Assembly: GCA_016802295.1 (NCBI GenBank)
Contig: JAESIW010000137.1
Span: 2,285,318-2,349,317 of the forward strand
Length of the DNA stretch: 64,000 nucleotides
Direction of reading: 5' to 3'
DNA from: Brachionus rotundiformis
Lineage: Eukaryota; Rotifera; Eurotatoria; Ploima; Brachionidae
The notes under the pieces: model-generated
The model's input: only the letters and a program-made list of their open reading frames with translations
The model's database searches: none
Told to the model about the DNA's origin: nothing
Shown: one piece after another, positions 1 to 12,802 of the stretch
Layout: every line of letters begins with the position of its first letter
How positions within the stretch are numbered: the first letter of the stretch is position 1
Program-made: the position numbers and the translations under genes

Positions 1-1045
1 TTATCAAAGAGCTAATGGGTAATTTTCATAATTTTCTCAAAATTTTTTATTTTTATCTTTCTTAAAGGCTATAATTCAGATATAATTTTTCTTCAAGAAT
101 GTGAAAAGCATTTTTATAATGATCTTAAAATTTGTTTTCCAAAATATAACATTTTTTTTAAACAAAAATCTCAAAATATAAACGATGGAGTTATTGTGAT
201 GTTTCGTTCTGACAGATTTAGGTATCTTCTTTAATCTTATTGATATTTAATCAAAATTATACTTCATTATCTTTTAAGTTTGATTAACTCTTTTGATATA
301 GTAATTTGTGATGAGTACGACAAAAATTCTCAGTTCGGTAATCTAAAGTCAATATTACAAAAGTATCCATTTTTTCACGATAATGTTAAGAAAAAAGGCT
401 CTGTTGCCCAGGTTATTACTTTTGAATTTAATTAATATTTCAAATAATTTTAATGAATATTTTTAGATTTTAAAAATTCAATCAATATCGAACAAAAACA
501 TTCAATTTTTTTTGGTAAATACTCATTTAAGTTTTGACCGTGATGCTTCTTTCACAACTTTGATTCAATCAGTTGTCATTTTAAAATATCTGGAAAATAT
601 ATTAGGAAATTCTAAAGAGCCTGAGCCAAATATTCTGCTTGCTGCTGATCTAAATGCACCTCAATATTCTTCTCCTTTTGATTTTATCACAAGAGGAGTT
701 GTGAATTTTTCATTGTTAAATGAAAGTAAAAAACAGCTTTCGATTTTAATTAAAATTTTAATGAATTTTTATTTTAAAGATCAACAAAATTGTCTCAAAA
801 ACTACACCACTTATATAAAGCATTCATTTGAACTCAGTGCATTTACTGATTATGAGTTTTCTTATATCAACGGAGTCGTAGATTATTTATTCTACAATTC
901 AAGCTGTATGAACCAAACAAAATTTATTCCTCTACCGAGTAGAGATAAACTAAGGGAGTTTTATTCAGTGCCCTGTAAAAGCTTTCCTTCTGACCACTTC
1001 CCTCTCATATTTGAATTCAACATAAACCGCAATAAAAATAGATAA
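1..1045 (+). CDS. PDE12-like 2',5'-phosphodiesterase, 3' part (partial at window edge)
   Basis: Four exons are visible: 1-18, 68-221, 279-411 and 467-1045, joined by introns of 49-57 bases in consistent phase; the 5' part lies outside the window. The translation belongs to the endonuclease/exonuclease/phosphatase fold. Exon 2 begins with a GYNSDIIFLQE segment, in which the Glu would be the metal-binding residue of this superfamily. Exon 4 carries NTHL, the AADLN motif (Asp/Asn pair) and a terminal SDHFP (catalytic Asp-His). The ELMGYNSDI start of the visible part closely resembles PDE12, the mitochondrial 2'-5' oligoadenylate phosphodiesterase and poly(A) deadenylase. Other CCR4-type EEP proteins (nocturnin, angel) are the alternative. 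The TAA stop ends at 1045. No transmembrane segment is visible. Confidence 0.75.
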
Positions 1046-1430
1046 ATTAGTTTTTAAGAAAATATCTATTTTGGTAATTAGAGAAAAATCTTAAAAATTC
1101 CGAACAAAATAATTTGTAAAATATTTTATTTTAAAATAGGAATTAAAATCTTAGCATTTAATAACTTAAATTAAAAAGTTTTCATCATATTTATGGACAA
1201 AATGAGATTTAAATAAAATATATAAAATAAAATTTTTTAATAAAATTTATATTTGATTAAAATAAAATAAATTTTCTGTTTAATCATAATAATTTAGTGC
1301 ATCCATAGATAAAACTATTGTTGACTGGGATTCAAGCATTCTTATCTGGTTTGTGTAAACAAAACAAAATTTATATTCAACTATACACTATATATCTGTA
1401 AATTTATCTTTTATCTACAAACTTAGCTCA
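1046..1430. other. Convergent intergenic spacer
   Basis: 385 bases between the PDE12-like stop and the HECT ligase stop on the opposite strand. It is very AT-rich and must hold both 3' UTRs. Several AATAAA-like hexamers occur on both strands, and no coding signal is seen. Confidence 0.6.
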
Positions 1431-4400
1431 TTACTCTTGTCCAAAACCCTCGGTTTCTTCGATCGCAAAAATAAGCTTTTCTTTTAGCTGCTCATAGCTT
1501 TTGTAAGGTGGAAGATCAAGTCGATTAAAACAAGTATGACTTTTAGGCAGCCAATTTTCCTTGCCAACTTTTTCAATACAAAACTTCTGTGGCCCATTGC
1601 TCCCTTTTTAAAAATTAAATTACAAAAAAAGCTGATAAAAATTTAGCATAGCTAACCTATCAGGGCAGCAAATCCTCCGACTGGAAGGCGACATGTTCCA
1701 GTGACAAACTGTAACAGCCTAGCTCTTTGCTCACTTGTTATTTCCTTAACAAACTGCCAAAACCAAGCTATTTGCTTAGAGCTTCTTGTATAGTGTCTAT
1801 AAACTGTATTTTTTTCCCAATCATCGATATCAAATTCTTGTATACCACATATCATTAATTCCAATTCTCGTTCATCAAAATATTGTAGCCATTCGAGGGG
1901 AACTACTTCATTAAATCCGTCTAGAAATGCATTTGTTTGCTCTTGGATCCCGACAGTGAATTTCCAATAGGCCATTAGACCCAAAAATTCTTCCTTATTT
2001 TCATCTGTTACTTTAATTTGTTTGCCATTTGGCTTTAGCTCATATTCCTCGACTTTACCAAGAACTTCAAAATTAGCACAAAAATACATCTCCAAGTCCA
2101 ATTCATCAATTGAATTATCTCTTTAGAAAAAAATTAAAAATTCATATAAACTTTGATTTTTATTTTTGTTTAAGTACTGGATCCAAGAAAGAGAGCCATA
2201 CATAATTGAATCAATACTTTCTATGTCTTGCAATGTCAGCTTTTTATTCAACATTCTTTTATAAAAAGGCAAACTAAACCCGCTGTCAATAAATTTACCA
2301 TGATATAATGCCTTGAGTTATAATTTTTTTTTAAAGATCAAAAAATTTTATATTCTATATTTTACCATGGCAATAAATCGGCCTATGAATCTAAAGTATT
2401 GTAGATGATCCGGATTTATAAACGAACCGGGGTTTATTTGAAGGCAATAATTATCTTTTGATGTGTATTGAAATAGACAATACATTGGATTTAAAACTTC
2501 ATGGGACAAAAGAAAAAACCATTCACGAGCCACACCACCATAATCAAGGCCTTCTTCACCACGGAAAGTCAAAAATAATTTGCGTCTCAAATCATAAGGA
2601 TGCAATTTTGTGATCTTTAATTACAATATAAAATTATCAAAATATAAATTTTGATTATTAATCATTTACTTGATTATAAGACTCCTCGAATAGATTGGTT
2701 CTAGATACTTGAATTTTTACGTGTCCTGGGAATGTATTGGTCTTTTTTTTTTAAGTAAAAAAATAAAAATCAAATTTTTTAATTAATATAAAAATAATTT
2801 ACATTGCACAGATATCGAAATTTGGATATTTTCCATTTAAAGTCTCTTTCATAGGTTAATTTTCCTCTTGGATCTTCAAAAGTTGTTTTTTTATTAACAT
2901 GGTCGACAAAATATCTCTGTCCTTTTTCTGTGTATCGAATTTCCCAGCCTTCAGGTAACAACGGAACCTCTCGGCCTTGAGTTCTTGGATCTTCCCATTG
3001 GGTTGTGTGATTTTTGTGATTTACGTAATATGGACGATTGTTGATGTCAAAGCGTTTTTCCCAACCTTCAGGTAATTTTTCGTCAAGTTGAGAGTCGTTT
3101 TGTGTATTAAACAAATGACGATTTTTCAGATTTGAATATTGTTCATTTTGGTTTTGTTCACGGTGTGATTGCCATGAATGATAATTTGCTACCGAGTTTA
3201 CCGTAGGTTTTTGCCAAGTAGTTGTTCTTGTATTGTGGTCAACGTAATATGGTCTGTTTTTGGAATCGAATCTTCTTTCCCAACCAGGAGGTAATTGATC
3301 GTCATTTGTTAATGGTGCAGGTCTTTTCCATGTCGTTGTTTGATTATTATGATCTATGTAATAGACTCTACCGTGCTTATCAAGTCGAACTTCCCATCCT
3401 GGTAGTAGGCCTTGGGACAAAGAGGCGATAAGATGTGAATTTTCATTTTGTGATGGCTGAGATGATCTCTCTGGCAAAGCAACTGTTCCATTTACAGAAG
3501 AGGGAGGCGAAGTGTTGTCTGATGCGTCATTCAATGTGGGAGAACTCTGTTCACAGGTATCGTCCAAAGTCGATGTTGGTATTGAATTTAAATTAGTTGA
3601 GTCAATACCATTGAATGTCACCTCTAATATACCAGTTTTTCCTTTGCTATCAAGCATTAAATCAAAAGTCCGTTCCAAATTAAATACTTAAATTAAAAAA
3701 ATATATTCATTCACTTTTAAGCTTAGTTAATTTCAGTAATTGATAGTTTAATAATTTGTAATAAAAATAATTATTTAATTTAAAGATAGAGAATTAGTTG
3801 AATGAAACAAAAATGTTGGAAGTATCAAAAATTAGCGATTTTAAATTTTTTTTTTAAATATTACTTTGTTTATTTATTTTAAAATATTAAAATTCTAGTA
3901 AACTAAATTTTACATTGAACCAAAACAATTTCTCAAAAGGGCTCTATTCAATTTTTTTTAAAGGACTTATTAATAAAGGTTCTAACGTTGACTAAATAAT
4001 TATGGAATATTTTTTTAATACTAACTACCCAATATTTTAATTATATATAATAAAATTAGTTCAATTTTGATTGATAATTGAAATAATTTATCATGATTTC
4101 AAAAATAGAAAAAAATTACATTTTGGATTATTTGATTCATGGATTAATTTATTGATAAATATCAAACATTGTCCCAATAGAGTGTCCGATTTGAATGAAT
4201 GTCGGTCGTAAGTACGGAATTCTATTTTTGACGTTGGTGTTATCAACCTTGAATAAAAATTAGATAAATTTTCCACTAATTCCAGAATAACTAGAATTAA
4301 TCAATTAAATTTTTTATTTGATCAATTTGTTCAACAAAAAAAAAGTTAATTTACACGTCAAAATACTCATTCCAGACAGGTGTCCATGTTTTCTTGGCTA

Positions 4401-4664
4401 TTTCGGTCTTGCGTGAGGGATTACCATCGATGACCATTTCAGCATAAATATCTGCTTTCGAATTAAACAATCGCCCAGACGGAGTAAATTTGGCATTTTT
4501 AACTTATTTTAAATATTAAAGAAAGTTTTTTTTGATCATGTGTTTTATGGAAACTTACTGTAAACACGGATTTGTTGGTAAACAGGTTTTCTGGACCCTG
4601 CATCATTCGAAGAAATAATGGAATTTCGATTTGATCGGTTGGTATTCGAGTTTTCTCCATTCAT
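1431..4664 (-). CDS. NEDD4-family HECT E3 ubiquitin ligase, ITCH/WWP1/Su(dx) type
   Basis: Nine exons (5' to 3'): 4664-4559, 4502-4355, 4247-4120, 3686-2803, 2741-2670, 2614-2366, 2311-2178, 2120-1657, 1603-1431. The lengths sum to 786 codons, giving 785 residues. Domains: C2 (about 30-127), four WW domains (about 221-250, 259-288, 332-361, 370-400), and a HECT domain from about 430 to the end. The catalytic Cys is near residue 753 in the HTCFNRLDLP motif. WW2 is followed by an SVANYHSWQ linker like that of ITCH/WWP, and the C-terminus reads EETEGFGQE as in those proteins. The protein should ubiquitinate PY-motif substrates such as Notch-pathway and endosomal cargo. It is shorter than the human members (about 900) because the C2-WW linker is short. 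The start is the ATG at 4664, and an upstream acceptor-like AAACAG suggests a 5' UTR intron. Confidence 0.93.
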
Positions 4665-5516
4665 GTTGGTCAATTGATCCCTGTTTTATTTTTGTTATTT
4701 CAAAATTAAATAAAATTTTCACATAGGTTTTTTTTGTTAAAAAATCATATTTTTATTTCTTTCTTAAAAAAATTGTTGGGTAAAACTTTTAAAAAATATG
4801 CAAAGGATATAAGGTCTTAAGAAATATAATTAAAGATAGAAATTATTCGTGACTTAAGCTACTTTATATAAATTTTATCATTCTATTGAGTAACAAGTTT
4901 AATTTGTCGAAAGAGATAGAGATTTTTTTGCTTCATATTTTTCGCTCATAAAATTTCAAAAATTCTTAATTTTTTTTGAATATTATTATTAATATTATTT
5001 ATTGTGATCGAGAGTGTGTGTGTGTGTTTTATTTATCAAAATTTTATTTTTGCTTTAATTGCACTGCATAAAAAAATGGCTCAAAATTTGTCTTAATATT
5101 CTTGTTTAAATATTGGGTTACCAGGTGATAGGTGAAGTTTAGAAACGAATTGAAATATACCATCAAACCATTATTGTTTAATTTATTTAAATGAGTACAA
5201 AATTTTTTTTTACCAGGTCTTATATTTTAATTTATAAAATAAAATAATTTTGAATAATGATTTATAAAAAAATACTAAGATTAAATAAAACTTTTAATTG
5301 ACCATTTATAGATGTCAAAATTTTAATTAATTAAATTAAATTAAAATAAAATTAGTTAAATTTCTATTGTATTCTAAAAAACTTTTAATTTATTCAATCA
5401 AAAGACTAATAAATTAGATTTTTAATTCTTATAAAAATTTAAAAATATTCCTTTCAAGATTATTTTAGATACAACAAGAAGTAAATATTAAGTAAAAAAA
5501 TGTTTTTTAAATTAGA
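4665..5516. other. Intergenic spacer with short TG microsatellite
   Basis: About 850 bases between the HECT ligase start and the 3' end of the next gene, both on the minus strand. It should hold the ligase promoter and 5' UTR. A short (GT)n run lies near 5013-5027. Otherwise it is A/T homopolymer-rich with no ORF of note. Confidence 0.5.
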
Positions 5517-6061
5517 TTATTTATTTTCTTTAAATGATATATGATGTACAACTATATTTTCAAATTCGTTGTTAGAATCATCATTCCCGGTTTTAGATGA
5601 CTTGAGTCTAAATCTATTTTGATTTTTCTTTATATTTGATTGATCAGCGTGAAAATTTTTCCTTCCTTTTAGAAATAATTAACAAGAAAGTGTTATAAAA
5701 AGATAATACTTTTTCCCATTATATCTTCGAAATTCATTTTTTTCATTGAATCAGGATCAATGGCAAGAACTAAAAGAATCAAACATTTTTCTTATAATAA
5801 ATTATTCATGTTGGTCAATTTACTTATATTAGTTCCAAAAATGTGGGTACCACCGGCCAAATAGTTTTTAGTACCTCCATCTCCGCCAATACCACCTGAT
5901 CCTCCGCCACCTCCAGCATTTCTATTTGAAATACAGTTCGGAATTTGGTTTTCATTTTTTCTTATAACACTTTTCGATTTTATGTCAATAATCGGGTCTG
6001 AACTAACTTGTAAAAACAATTTCATAGCAATAAACAATTTTAATGAGAAAAAAATAAGCAT
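5517..6061 (-). CDS. Small secreted protein, candidate neuropeptide precursor
   Basis: No family is recognised. Three exons fit: 6061-5824, 5769-5710 and 5665-5517, in phase, encoding 148 residues and ending in TAA. The N-terminus is a strong signal peptide: a hydrophobic LIFFSLKLFIAMKLFLQV stretch followed by polar residues. A Gly-rich stretch (GGGGGSGGIGGDGG) occupies about residues 50-63. The 60-base middle exon ends at GK and the last exon starts with RRK, so the splice junction builds a GKRR site. This is the usual amidation plus dibasic cleavage signal. An upstream KK would release MNFEDIM-amide, or a longer form if KK is not used. The last 45 residues are basic, then acidic. The exon model is inferred from splice signals only, and a generic secreted protein remains possible. 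Confidence 0.5.
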
Positions 6062-6449
6062 TTTTAGTAAAAATTTAAGAAATGTTCAATCAATTTTATC
6101 ATAAAATTTAATAAATTTTTATTTATAAATAAACTAATGTAGGTCAGTGTGTTACAAAGAGATAAAGAAGTTTTCTTTGTACATTTAAATAATATTATTT
6201 AAAGCTTTTTTTTTTAATTTGAGTTCAATGAAATAGTTTATAATAAGGTCGTTAATTTTGCAATATTTTAAGATAGAAATTTTTAAAACCTATTAGTTTA
6301 GATACTAATTTATATGAATAAAAAATTTTTAATATTTATTTCAACTCAAATATTACAAATATTTAAATTTTGTTTATCATGTCATTTTAAATTGATACAA
6401 AAATTTTTTTTTATTGGAAAAATTTTAAATAATTGGTTTTAAAATTAAA
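6062..6449. other. Intergenic spacer
   Basis: 388 bases between the SMARCAL1 stop and the secreted-protein start, both on the minus strand. It is AT-rich with no ORF. It should contain the SMARCAL1 3' UTR and the promoter of the downstream gene. Confidence 0.5.
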
Positions 6450-8926
6450 TTATTGTTTTGGCTTTTTGAGAGGTGGTCGTTCGAATTGAGCTAAATCGAT
6501 TGAAATCAAATCATCATCTTCCTCTAAAACGATTTCATTTTCTCTACCAATGGATTTCTGAACTTGGTTTTCACTTTTTTCACAGTCTTCTTCAATTAAG
6601 TCTTTAAAAGGGTTTGTTTTGGGACCATTTATAGTATTTGTTTCTGACAAATTTTCCCTAGTTAGACCAGCTCTACTAAGTACACTTAATTTTTCATTTA
6701 CCAAAGGCCAAATTTGATCATCAGCTGTTCCTTTGGCACATAAATACTGAATGATGACAGAATTTTTTTGTCCGATACGATATACACGGTCTTCGGCTTG
6801 GACCAGAATTCCAGGGTTCCAAAAAAGCTCAGCGAATACAACAAGATTGGCTTGAGTTAAAGTGATTCCGCTATTTGCCGCAGTTATACTTAAAAGTGCA
6901 CATTGGCATTTGTCACTGTTCTGGAAGCGTTGAACAAACACTTGTCGATTTTCGGAACTTGTCGAACCATCAATTCGAATATAGTCATATTTATTCTTTT
7001 GTAACTCAGCTTCAAGTTCATCCAGCATGCTTTGATGATGAGCAAAAACCAAAAATTTCTTGTCTGATTCCAATAAATCGTTGACGTATTCACATACTGC
7101 TTTTGCCTTTACTTTGCTAGTTTCTTGGAAATATTTTAACAAAGCTCCTCTTTTTTCCATTCCTAAAATAGTTTATTATCATTTTTTAGATTATTTTTTG
7201 ACCAAGCATTTTAGATTACTAGTTATATTTATATTTAAATTAAAATATTTTTTTATATTAAAGCTTAGAATATTCATCATGATTTGAAGTGAACTAACTT
7301 TTATAAAATAATAATTCTAAACTGCTTGTCCATAATTAAATTTATGGAATAAATTGAATTTTTTCCCAAAAAACCTTTAAGACTTTGGTCCATTTTATTC
7401 GAAGCCTGTTTTAGGGTTTTAGTGTTTAATTCAATAAGAGTTGGATTAAGAATAACCATTTCTCTCATTTTGCTTGGTAGCTCTTGAATCACATCTTTTT
7501 TTTCTCGCCTGATTAAAATTTTTTCTTCTAACAAAAGTCTCAGCTCTGTCATGTTTGAATAACCACTATAGTCCATTCCAAATCGGCTTTCCTTACCATC
7601 ACAGTATCTTATACCAAAATCATGAAAATTAGAGAACAGTTTAGGCTCGATAGCTTGAATTTGTGAGAACAATTCAGCTGGTCTGGACAATGCTGGTGTT
7701 CCAGACAGCAGAATAACCCTAGTTGAATTTTGAATTAGTTTAAAGGCAGCCTTAGTTCGTGCTGCTTTATTATTCTTAAGCAAATGACACTCGTCAGCAA
7801 TAATAACTTTAAAATCATTCATGGAAATTTCATCAACATTTTTGGCCAGCAAGTCATAACTACTGATTATAATTTTGCTCTTTGGATAAATCATTTGTCT
7901 GCCATTTTCCATAACTTGAACAAATTCGTCTACCATGTCTTCGGATTTTAAGTTGCAAACTTTTGCCAAAGACTCACTTAGCCATCTTTTAGCGCTTTCT
8001 TTCCACATAAATTTAACACTTGACGGAACAATAATAAACAATGGCCACTCTTCTTTATAATAACTGGCTATTGCTAGTGCTTGAACTGTTTTTCCAAGAC
8101 CCATATCATCAGCCAAAAGCAAGCGACCATTTTGTTGTATGGCAAATTTTATACCTTCAATTTGAAAAGGCATCAAACTTTTGGCAATAACAGAATCAAT
8201 TCTTTTTTTTAAATGCTCAAAATCAATTGATGGATCCACTTTAGGCTGATTGATTCCTTTCAGTTGATTATGAAATATATCTAGTAATGCTTTTGGTAAA
8301 GGAACCAATTGGACCTCACCGCGTTTAAATTTTTCCGAAATTTTTTTGACCAGACTTTCATACTCTCTTAATTCAAATGACCATTTTTTGGTCTGAGGAT
8401 CATAGCGTTTCGAAGTCATTGTTTTAAATAGTTCCTGCAAATCATGGTTATATTCGGCCTGAACCTCAAAACGAGTCCGGTCAATCAAGTAAAATTTGGC
8501 CATAGTGGATTGTGAAGAAGAAACTCTGTCCAAAGGTTCAATTTTTACAGAACTGAGTCGTGATTTTATTTTCAACAAAAGCTCATCGTAATTGGTCAAG
8601 GCGAAGTTCCATCTTTTAGTATCCGGATCGTATTTTCGGCTACTTATAGTTTTAAATAAATCAATCAGCTCTTTATTGTAGCCGATCAAAATTTCAAAAC
8701 GAGTTGTAGGCTCACTTTTAAGGTAAACACATTTGCCATTAGTCGGTGTGATTTGTCCACTTTTGTTAGAGGAGTCTGACTCATTCGATTTAGCTACGGC
8801 TGGTTTTTGATTTGAATTTGAGAAAGATTTTTGTTTAAGTTGAAGAGCTCGAAGACGATTTTCTTCCATTCGTCTTTTTTGCTCTTCGGTAAGTGTGGCC
8901 GATTTAGCTGTAATTGTCAAAGACAT
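6450..8926 (-). CDS. SMARCAL1: SMARCAL1/HARP annealing helicase
   Basis: Two exons, 8926-7375 and 7162-6450, give 754 residues. The donor AAAG|GTTTTT is weak, but it is the one found that keeps phase. Residues 12-32 (LTEEQKRRMEENRLRAL) form the N-terminal RPA-binding helix. Two HARP domains follow at about 65-122 and 142-200, then an SNF2 ATPase. Walker A is DMGLGKT (Lys279) and Walker B is DECH (378-381). Motifs HH, IDGSTSS and QAEDRVYRIGQ are in the C-terminal lobe. The protein rewinds RPA-coated single-stranded DNA at stalled replication forks in the nucleus. The C-terminal tail is acidic and ends with basic PPLKKPKQ, a possible nuclear signal. The start ATG is at 8926. Confidence 0.92.
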
Positions 8927-9189
8927 TTTATTAATTAAGCATTAAGTCCTATTCAAATAATAAATAAATGAATTTAGAAAAAAAATAATTTCAAATTTTT
9001 TATTTTTTTTTGAATATTAACAGTATAAAAATAATGAAGAAAACGCGCAAAAATTTAAAATTTTATTTTATAATTGATAAACAACTAGTAACTATCCGGT
9101 ATGTTGATTTGTTCAATATAAAAATTTTTAACTAATTAAAAAAAAATAGTTTATATTTATCTTATAGATATGTATTAACTCAATTAAGT
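8927..9189. other. Short spacer
   Basis: 263 AT-rich bases separate the 3' end of the 229-residue gene from the SMARCAL1 start; no coding signal. Confidence 0.4.
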
Positions 9190-10021
9190 TTAGAAAACTG
9201 ATCTTGGCGTTTTTAAAAAATTTTGAGCTGAATTCAAATCGTCATCGTTCTCTCGATTTATTTCTAGATACTCATCTATTATTTTCTTTTGCTCTAATTG
9301 CTTCATTTTAATTCTGTAAATTTCTTTTATTTGCTCGGAATTTTCTGTTTTTGGTTCTGAAAATTCAGAACAATTAGCGAAATGATCTTATTTTAGATAA
9401 CTTTTACCTTTAATTATTCCAATGCAATTCTGAATAGAAGGTCCATCACGAACAGCGAGATTCAAAGGCCTCAATCTACAATATAAATATATACTTTATA
9501 ATTTTATGTTAGCATATTATACCCGCTGTATCTAGAGTAAACTAGTGGACGTCTAGATGGACTACGACTATTGACAAATGAAGCCGTAAGATGGGCGCTT
9601 TTATCAAAAAAAGTGGCAAATTGGTTTACGTTTTGAGCAGTTTTAATCAAAAGGCTTGAAGATGGACGTATTTGCTCCTGGAAACAAAATAAATACTGAC
9701 CAAAAAAATTAGTTTTCTTACCTGTACGCTTGAATTCTCTTGAGGCTTAGCAGGCCTTTTTACGTAATGCTTAAAAGGTTTCTTGATGAAATTGTTTTCA
9801 TTAATAGAAGCATTATTCTTAAATAAAATTTTCGCATTTGAATTTGTTTTGTTAGATTGATCAATTAATAAATTATTTAAAGAGTTTTGATTAGAAAGTA
9901 AAAGTTGTTTAGCTCGTCGTGTGGTTGACGACTCATTAATGAACGAACGTTTACTAAGCGTATTTGATGCAAAAGATCTATTCGAAGCATCAGTTTGAGG
10001 TGTAAACCTTGCTGCTATCAT
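9190..10021 (-). CDS. Unrecognised four-exon protein (229 residues)
   Basis: I do not recognise this family. The exons 10021-9722, 9677-9523, 9475-9408 and 9356-9190 have good GT/AG sites and keep one frame to TAA. Residues 1-100 are low-complexity, rich in Ser, Asn and Lys, with basic stretches (SKRSF, TTRRAKQ). The middle contains RSPSRRPLVYSRYSGGLRP followed by NLAVRDGP. The C-terminal 55 residues are charged and helical (IKEIYRIKMKQLEQKKIIDEY) and end in a TPRSVF tail. There is no signal peptide or transmembrane segment. The composition suggests an intracellular scaffold, cytoskeletal or ciliary protein, but that is a guess. It lies 263 bases upstream of SMARCAL1 on the same strand. Confidence 0.7.
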
Positions 10022-12802
10022 TTTATTAATTAAAATAATTTAAAATTAATATTTAACATTTAGTAACTTTCGAAGGAAAATTAAAAAGAAAAAACAATTT
10101 AAAAAATTCTCCAAGGCAACCAAAGGAAAATAAAACACTTTTTATGCAATATGTTTATTTTATTATTTATAAAAATAAAAAATTTTGTTTACTTTTTTTG
10201 CATGATTAGACGGGATAATTTGTAAATGAGATTAATTTGGTAATCTAAAGGCTTATATTAAAATTTATATAAAATAAATTTTTGATTACAAAATTTTTCT
10301 ATACAAAAAATTCCTCTTTCTATAATCAATAAGGAATTTTAATTTTTTTAAAGAAAATTTTTTATTTAAAGGTTAAAATTAGTTCTCTATGTTAAAATAT
10401 TGATTTTTAAAATATCAAAGTTTAACTTTATTTTTTGTATAATTTAAAATTGTTTGGAATATTCATAATTTTTTTTTAATAGTGAGAATTTAAAAACATT
10501 ATAAAAAATTTTAAATAATCAATATAAGTCATTTTTTTTTGTTTTAGAGGGTTAATTTAGTCAAAATATTTTTTTTTTTTAATTAATAATAATTTCTAAT
10601 TCTAATAAAAAATTTAGATTGATCCTTTGTTAATGAATTAGTTAATGTCAGAGGATTTCAAAATTTAGGAGCAAAATTACTTAGCCATTTTAAGTCTAAA
10701 TAATTATTTTAAATATTTTTTTGTATATGAATTGATTTTAATTTTAGATAAATTTACTTTGAAACTTTTAAATTAAATATAAAATACTGTATTATGTTAT
10801 TTTTATTAAAAAAGTGATTCCTATTTTTAAAAAGTAAATTAAAATAATTGTGATTTAAAAGGTCATATTAATTTAAAAGAAAAACTATTTATTTTAAAAA
10901 TCAAATAAAAAAGTAAACTTTGAACAAACCTACAGAGATTTTTCAAATTAATTTTTCAATAGTTATTATAAAGAATATACTATGGGAAATTTTTGACTTA
11001 ATATTTATTCGAAAAATATCTAGTATTCATTATTTTAATCAAAGTCTAATCGATAAATACTGGCTTTAAGCAAAATTTAGGTCGACTGCTTCCTAATCAA
11101 TTGCCTTACTTAATTTGAACATTAAATATTTATTTAGTAGGAAAATTCTCTCGGCTTAATTGATCAAAATTAATTGACAAGAAAATTTATATGAGAAAAA
11201 GCATTAATTCATTCATTGAATATTCAAGTATTTTATTACCATTTGATATTTAGTAAAAATAAAATTTATTCTAAAAAGAAATGTGGATGTTTTTTTTGAA
11301 GCATTTTTTAGAAATCGATAGAAGAGTCTTTTTGAAATGCTTCAAATACAAGTATAAAATATCTCCAATATTAATTAATTACTAATTTATAAGAGAATTA
11401 AATAAATAAATAATCATTTTTGAATTATTCAATCATAAATATTTTACGCTAGCAATTTAAACATAAAAGAAAACTTTGCTAAGAATACACTTAATAGCTA
11501 AAAAAATCAAAAATTTTAATTTGGATTTAAAAGAAAAGTATTTTTTGTTTTTTTTCTCAAAATTTTATTAGAAAAAAATTTTTGATGTTGTTAATTGTAA
11601 AAAATTTTATTTTAAATAAGATAATCACTGAGAGTTAAAAAAGTTTTTTTTAAAAAGAAATTAAAAATTAGATGATATCAAATTGATGTGCATTGTATTT
11701 GTGACAAATATGAAATTCAAATCTTCACCAATAGAGATAATTGACCGATCACCAAATGTATTCGAAAAGTTGGTTTAAGTTCAAATAACAAATAACAGGA
11801 AAAATTATGCATTTGATAATATTTTTGATAAATAAAAAAAAATTTGAACGCTTTTTAATCCGAACCAGAAAAAAATTGTTAAAAAAAAACTTAAACTCAT
11901 CCTCATTTTGACCATGTATACTTTTTTTTCGGCAAAATTAAGCATCATACTTTTATTTTGCCTACTAAGCTTTTGATTTATCAATTAAAATCCTTGTAAA
12001 AAAACAAGTGCACAAATTTAGAAGGAAAAAAAAATTAAAATTATCTGTTTTTTTAAGAAATTGTTTCGCTAGCAGAACGCTAGTCTATTCTGACTTAATG
12101 TTAACCTAATCTGAACTAATAACTAAAACTAGATATTTCACAAATTAAATTGCCTTGGAAGATATGGGATAATACTTTAAACATTAGAAATAACCGAATT
12201 AGTTTGAGTTAAAGCTCTAAACTTCCATATTCTCGAATTAAGACCCGAAATAAACAAAAATGGAATTAAAACAACATCAAGATCTTAATAGTGACATCGT
12301 TTGGCAAATATACTGAATGGAAATAGCAAAAAAAAAAGATCTTTAAAATTGTCGGAAGACCCGGGTATCGGGTCGATTAACAATAAATGCAAAATCACGA
12401 AAATCAGTAAAAAATAATGGAGATCATTACGGCTAGACTAAACTAGATAAAAAAAAAGTATAAAAAAAAATGTCATTTTGATTGACTAGATTCAACCTCC
12501 TTATCCTAACTGCCTTGAATAGATCGTTTAATGCTAATTCTGCTCTGTTGCATGCAATTAAAAGTATTTAAAAAAAATAACAATTAAAAAAATTAAAAAA
12601 AAAAAAACAACAAAATACGGAAAGACACCATTTGGATGCGGCAAAGTTTTTAATAAACCATCTTTTTTTCGATAATATTTCGTCGACTATGCTCAAGAAA
12701 CATTTTTTTTTTTGAAATTTTTTTTTAAGAAAAAATTTTTCTATTTTTTTTTGAATTTTTTATTATCTGTCTCTTTAGTTGGAGTGAGTGAGTGATAGCT
12801 AA
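10022..12802. other. Long spacer, probably including the sestrin 3' UTR
   Basis: About 2.8 kb with no supported gene on either strand. It is dominated by A/T homopolymers. The part next to sestrin (12.3-12.8 kb) is slightly more GC-rich and includes a small hairpin at 12359-12374 (GACCCG stem). It may be sestrin 3' UTR. No exons were assembled. Confidence 0.4.

Noticed and set aside
12359..12374. Small hairpin with GACCCG stem as a regulatory RNA
   Set aside because: A six-pair stem alone is too weak to support a functional call.
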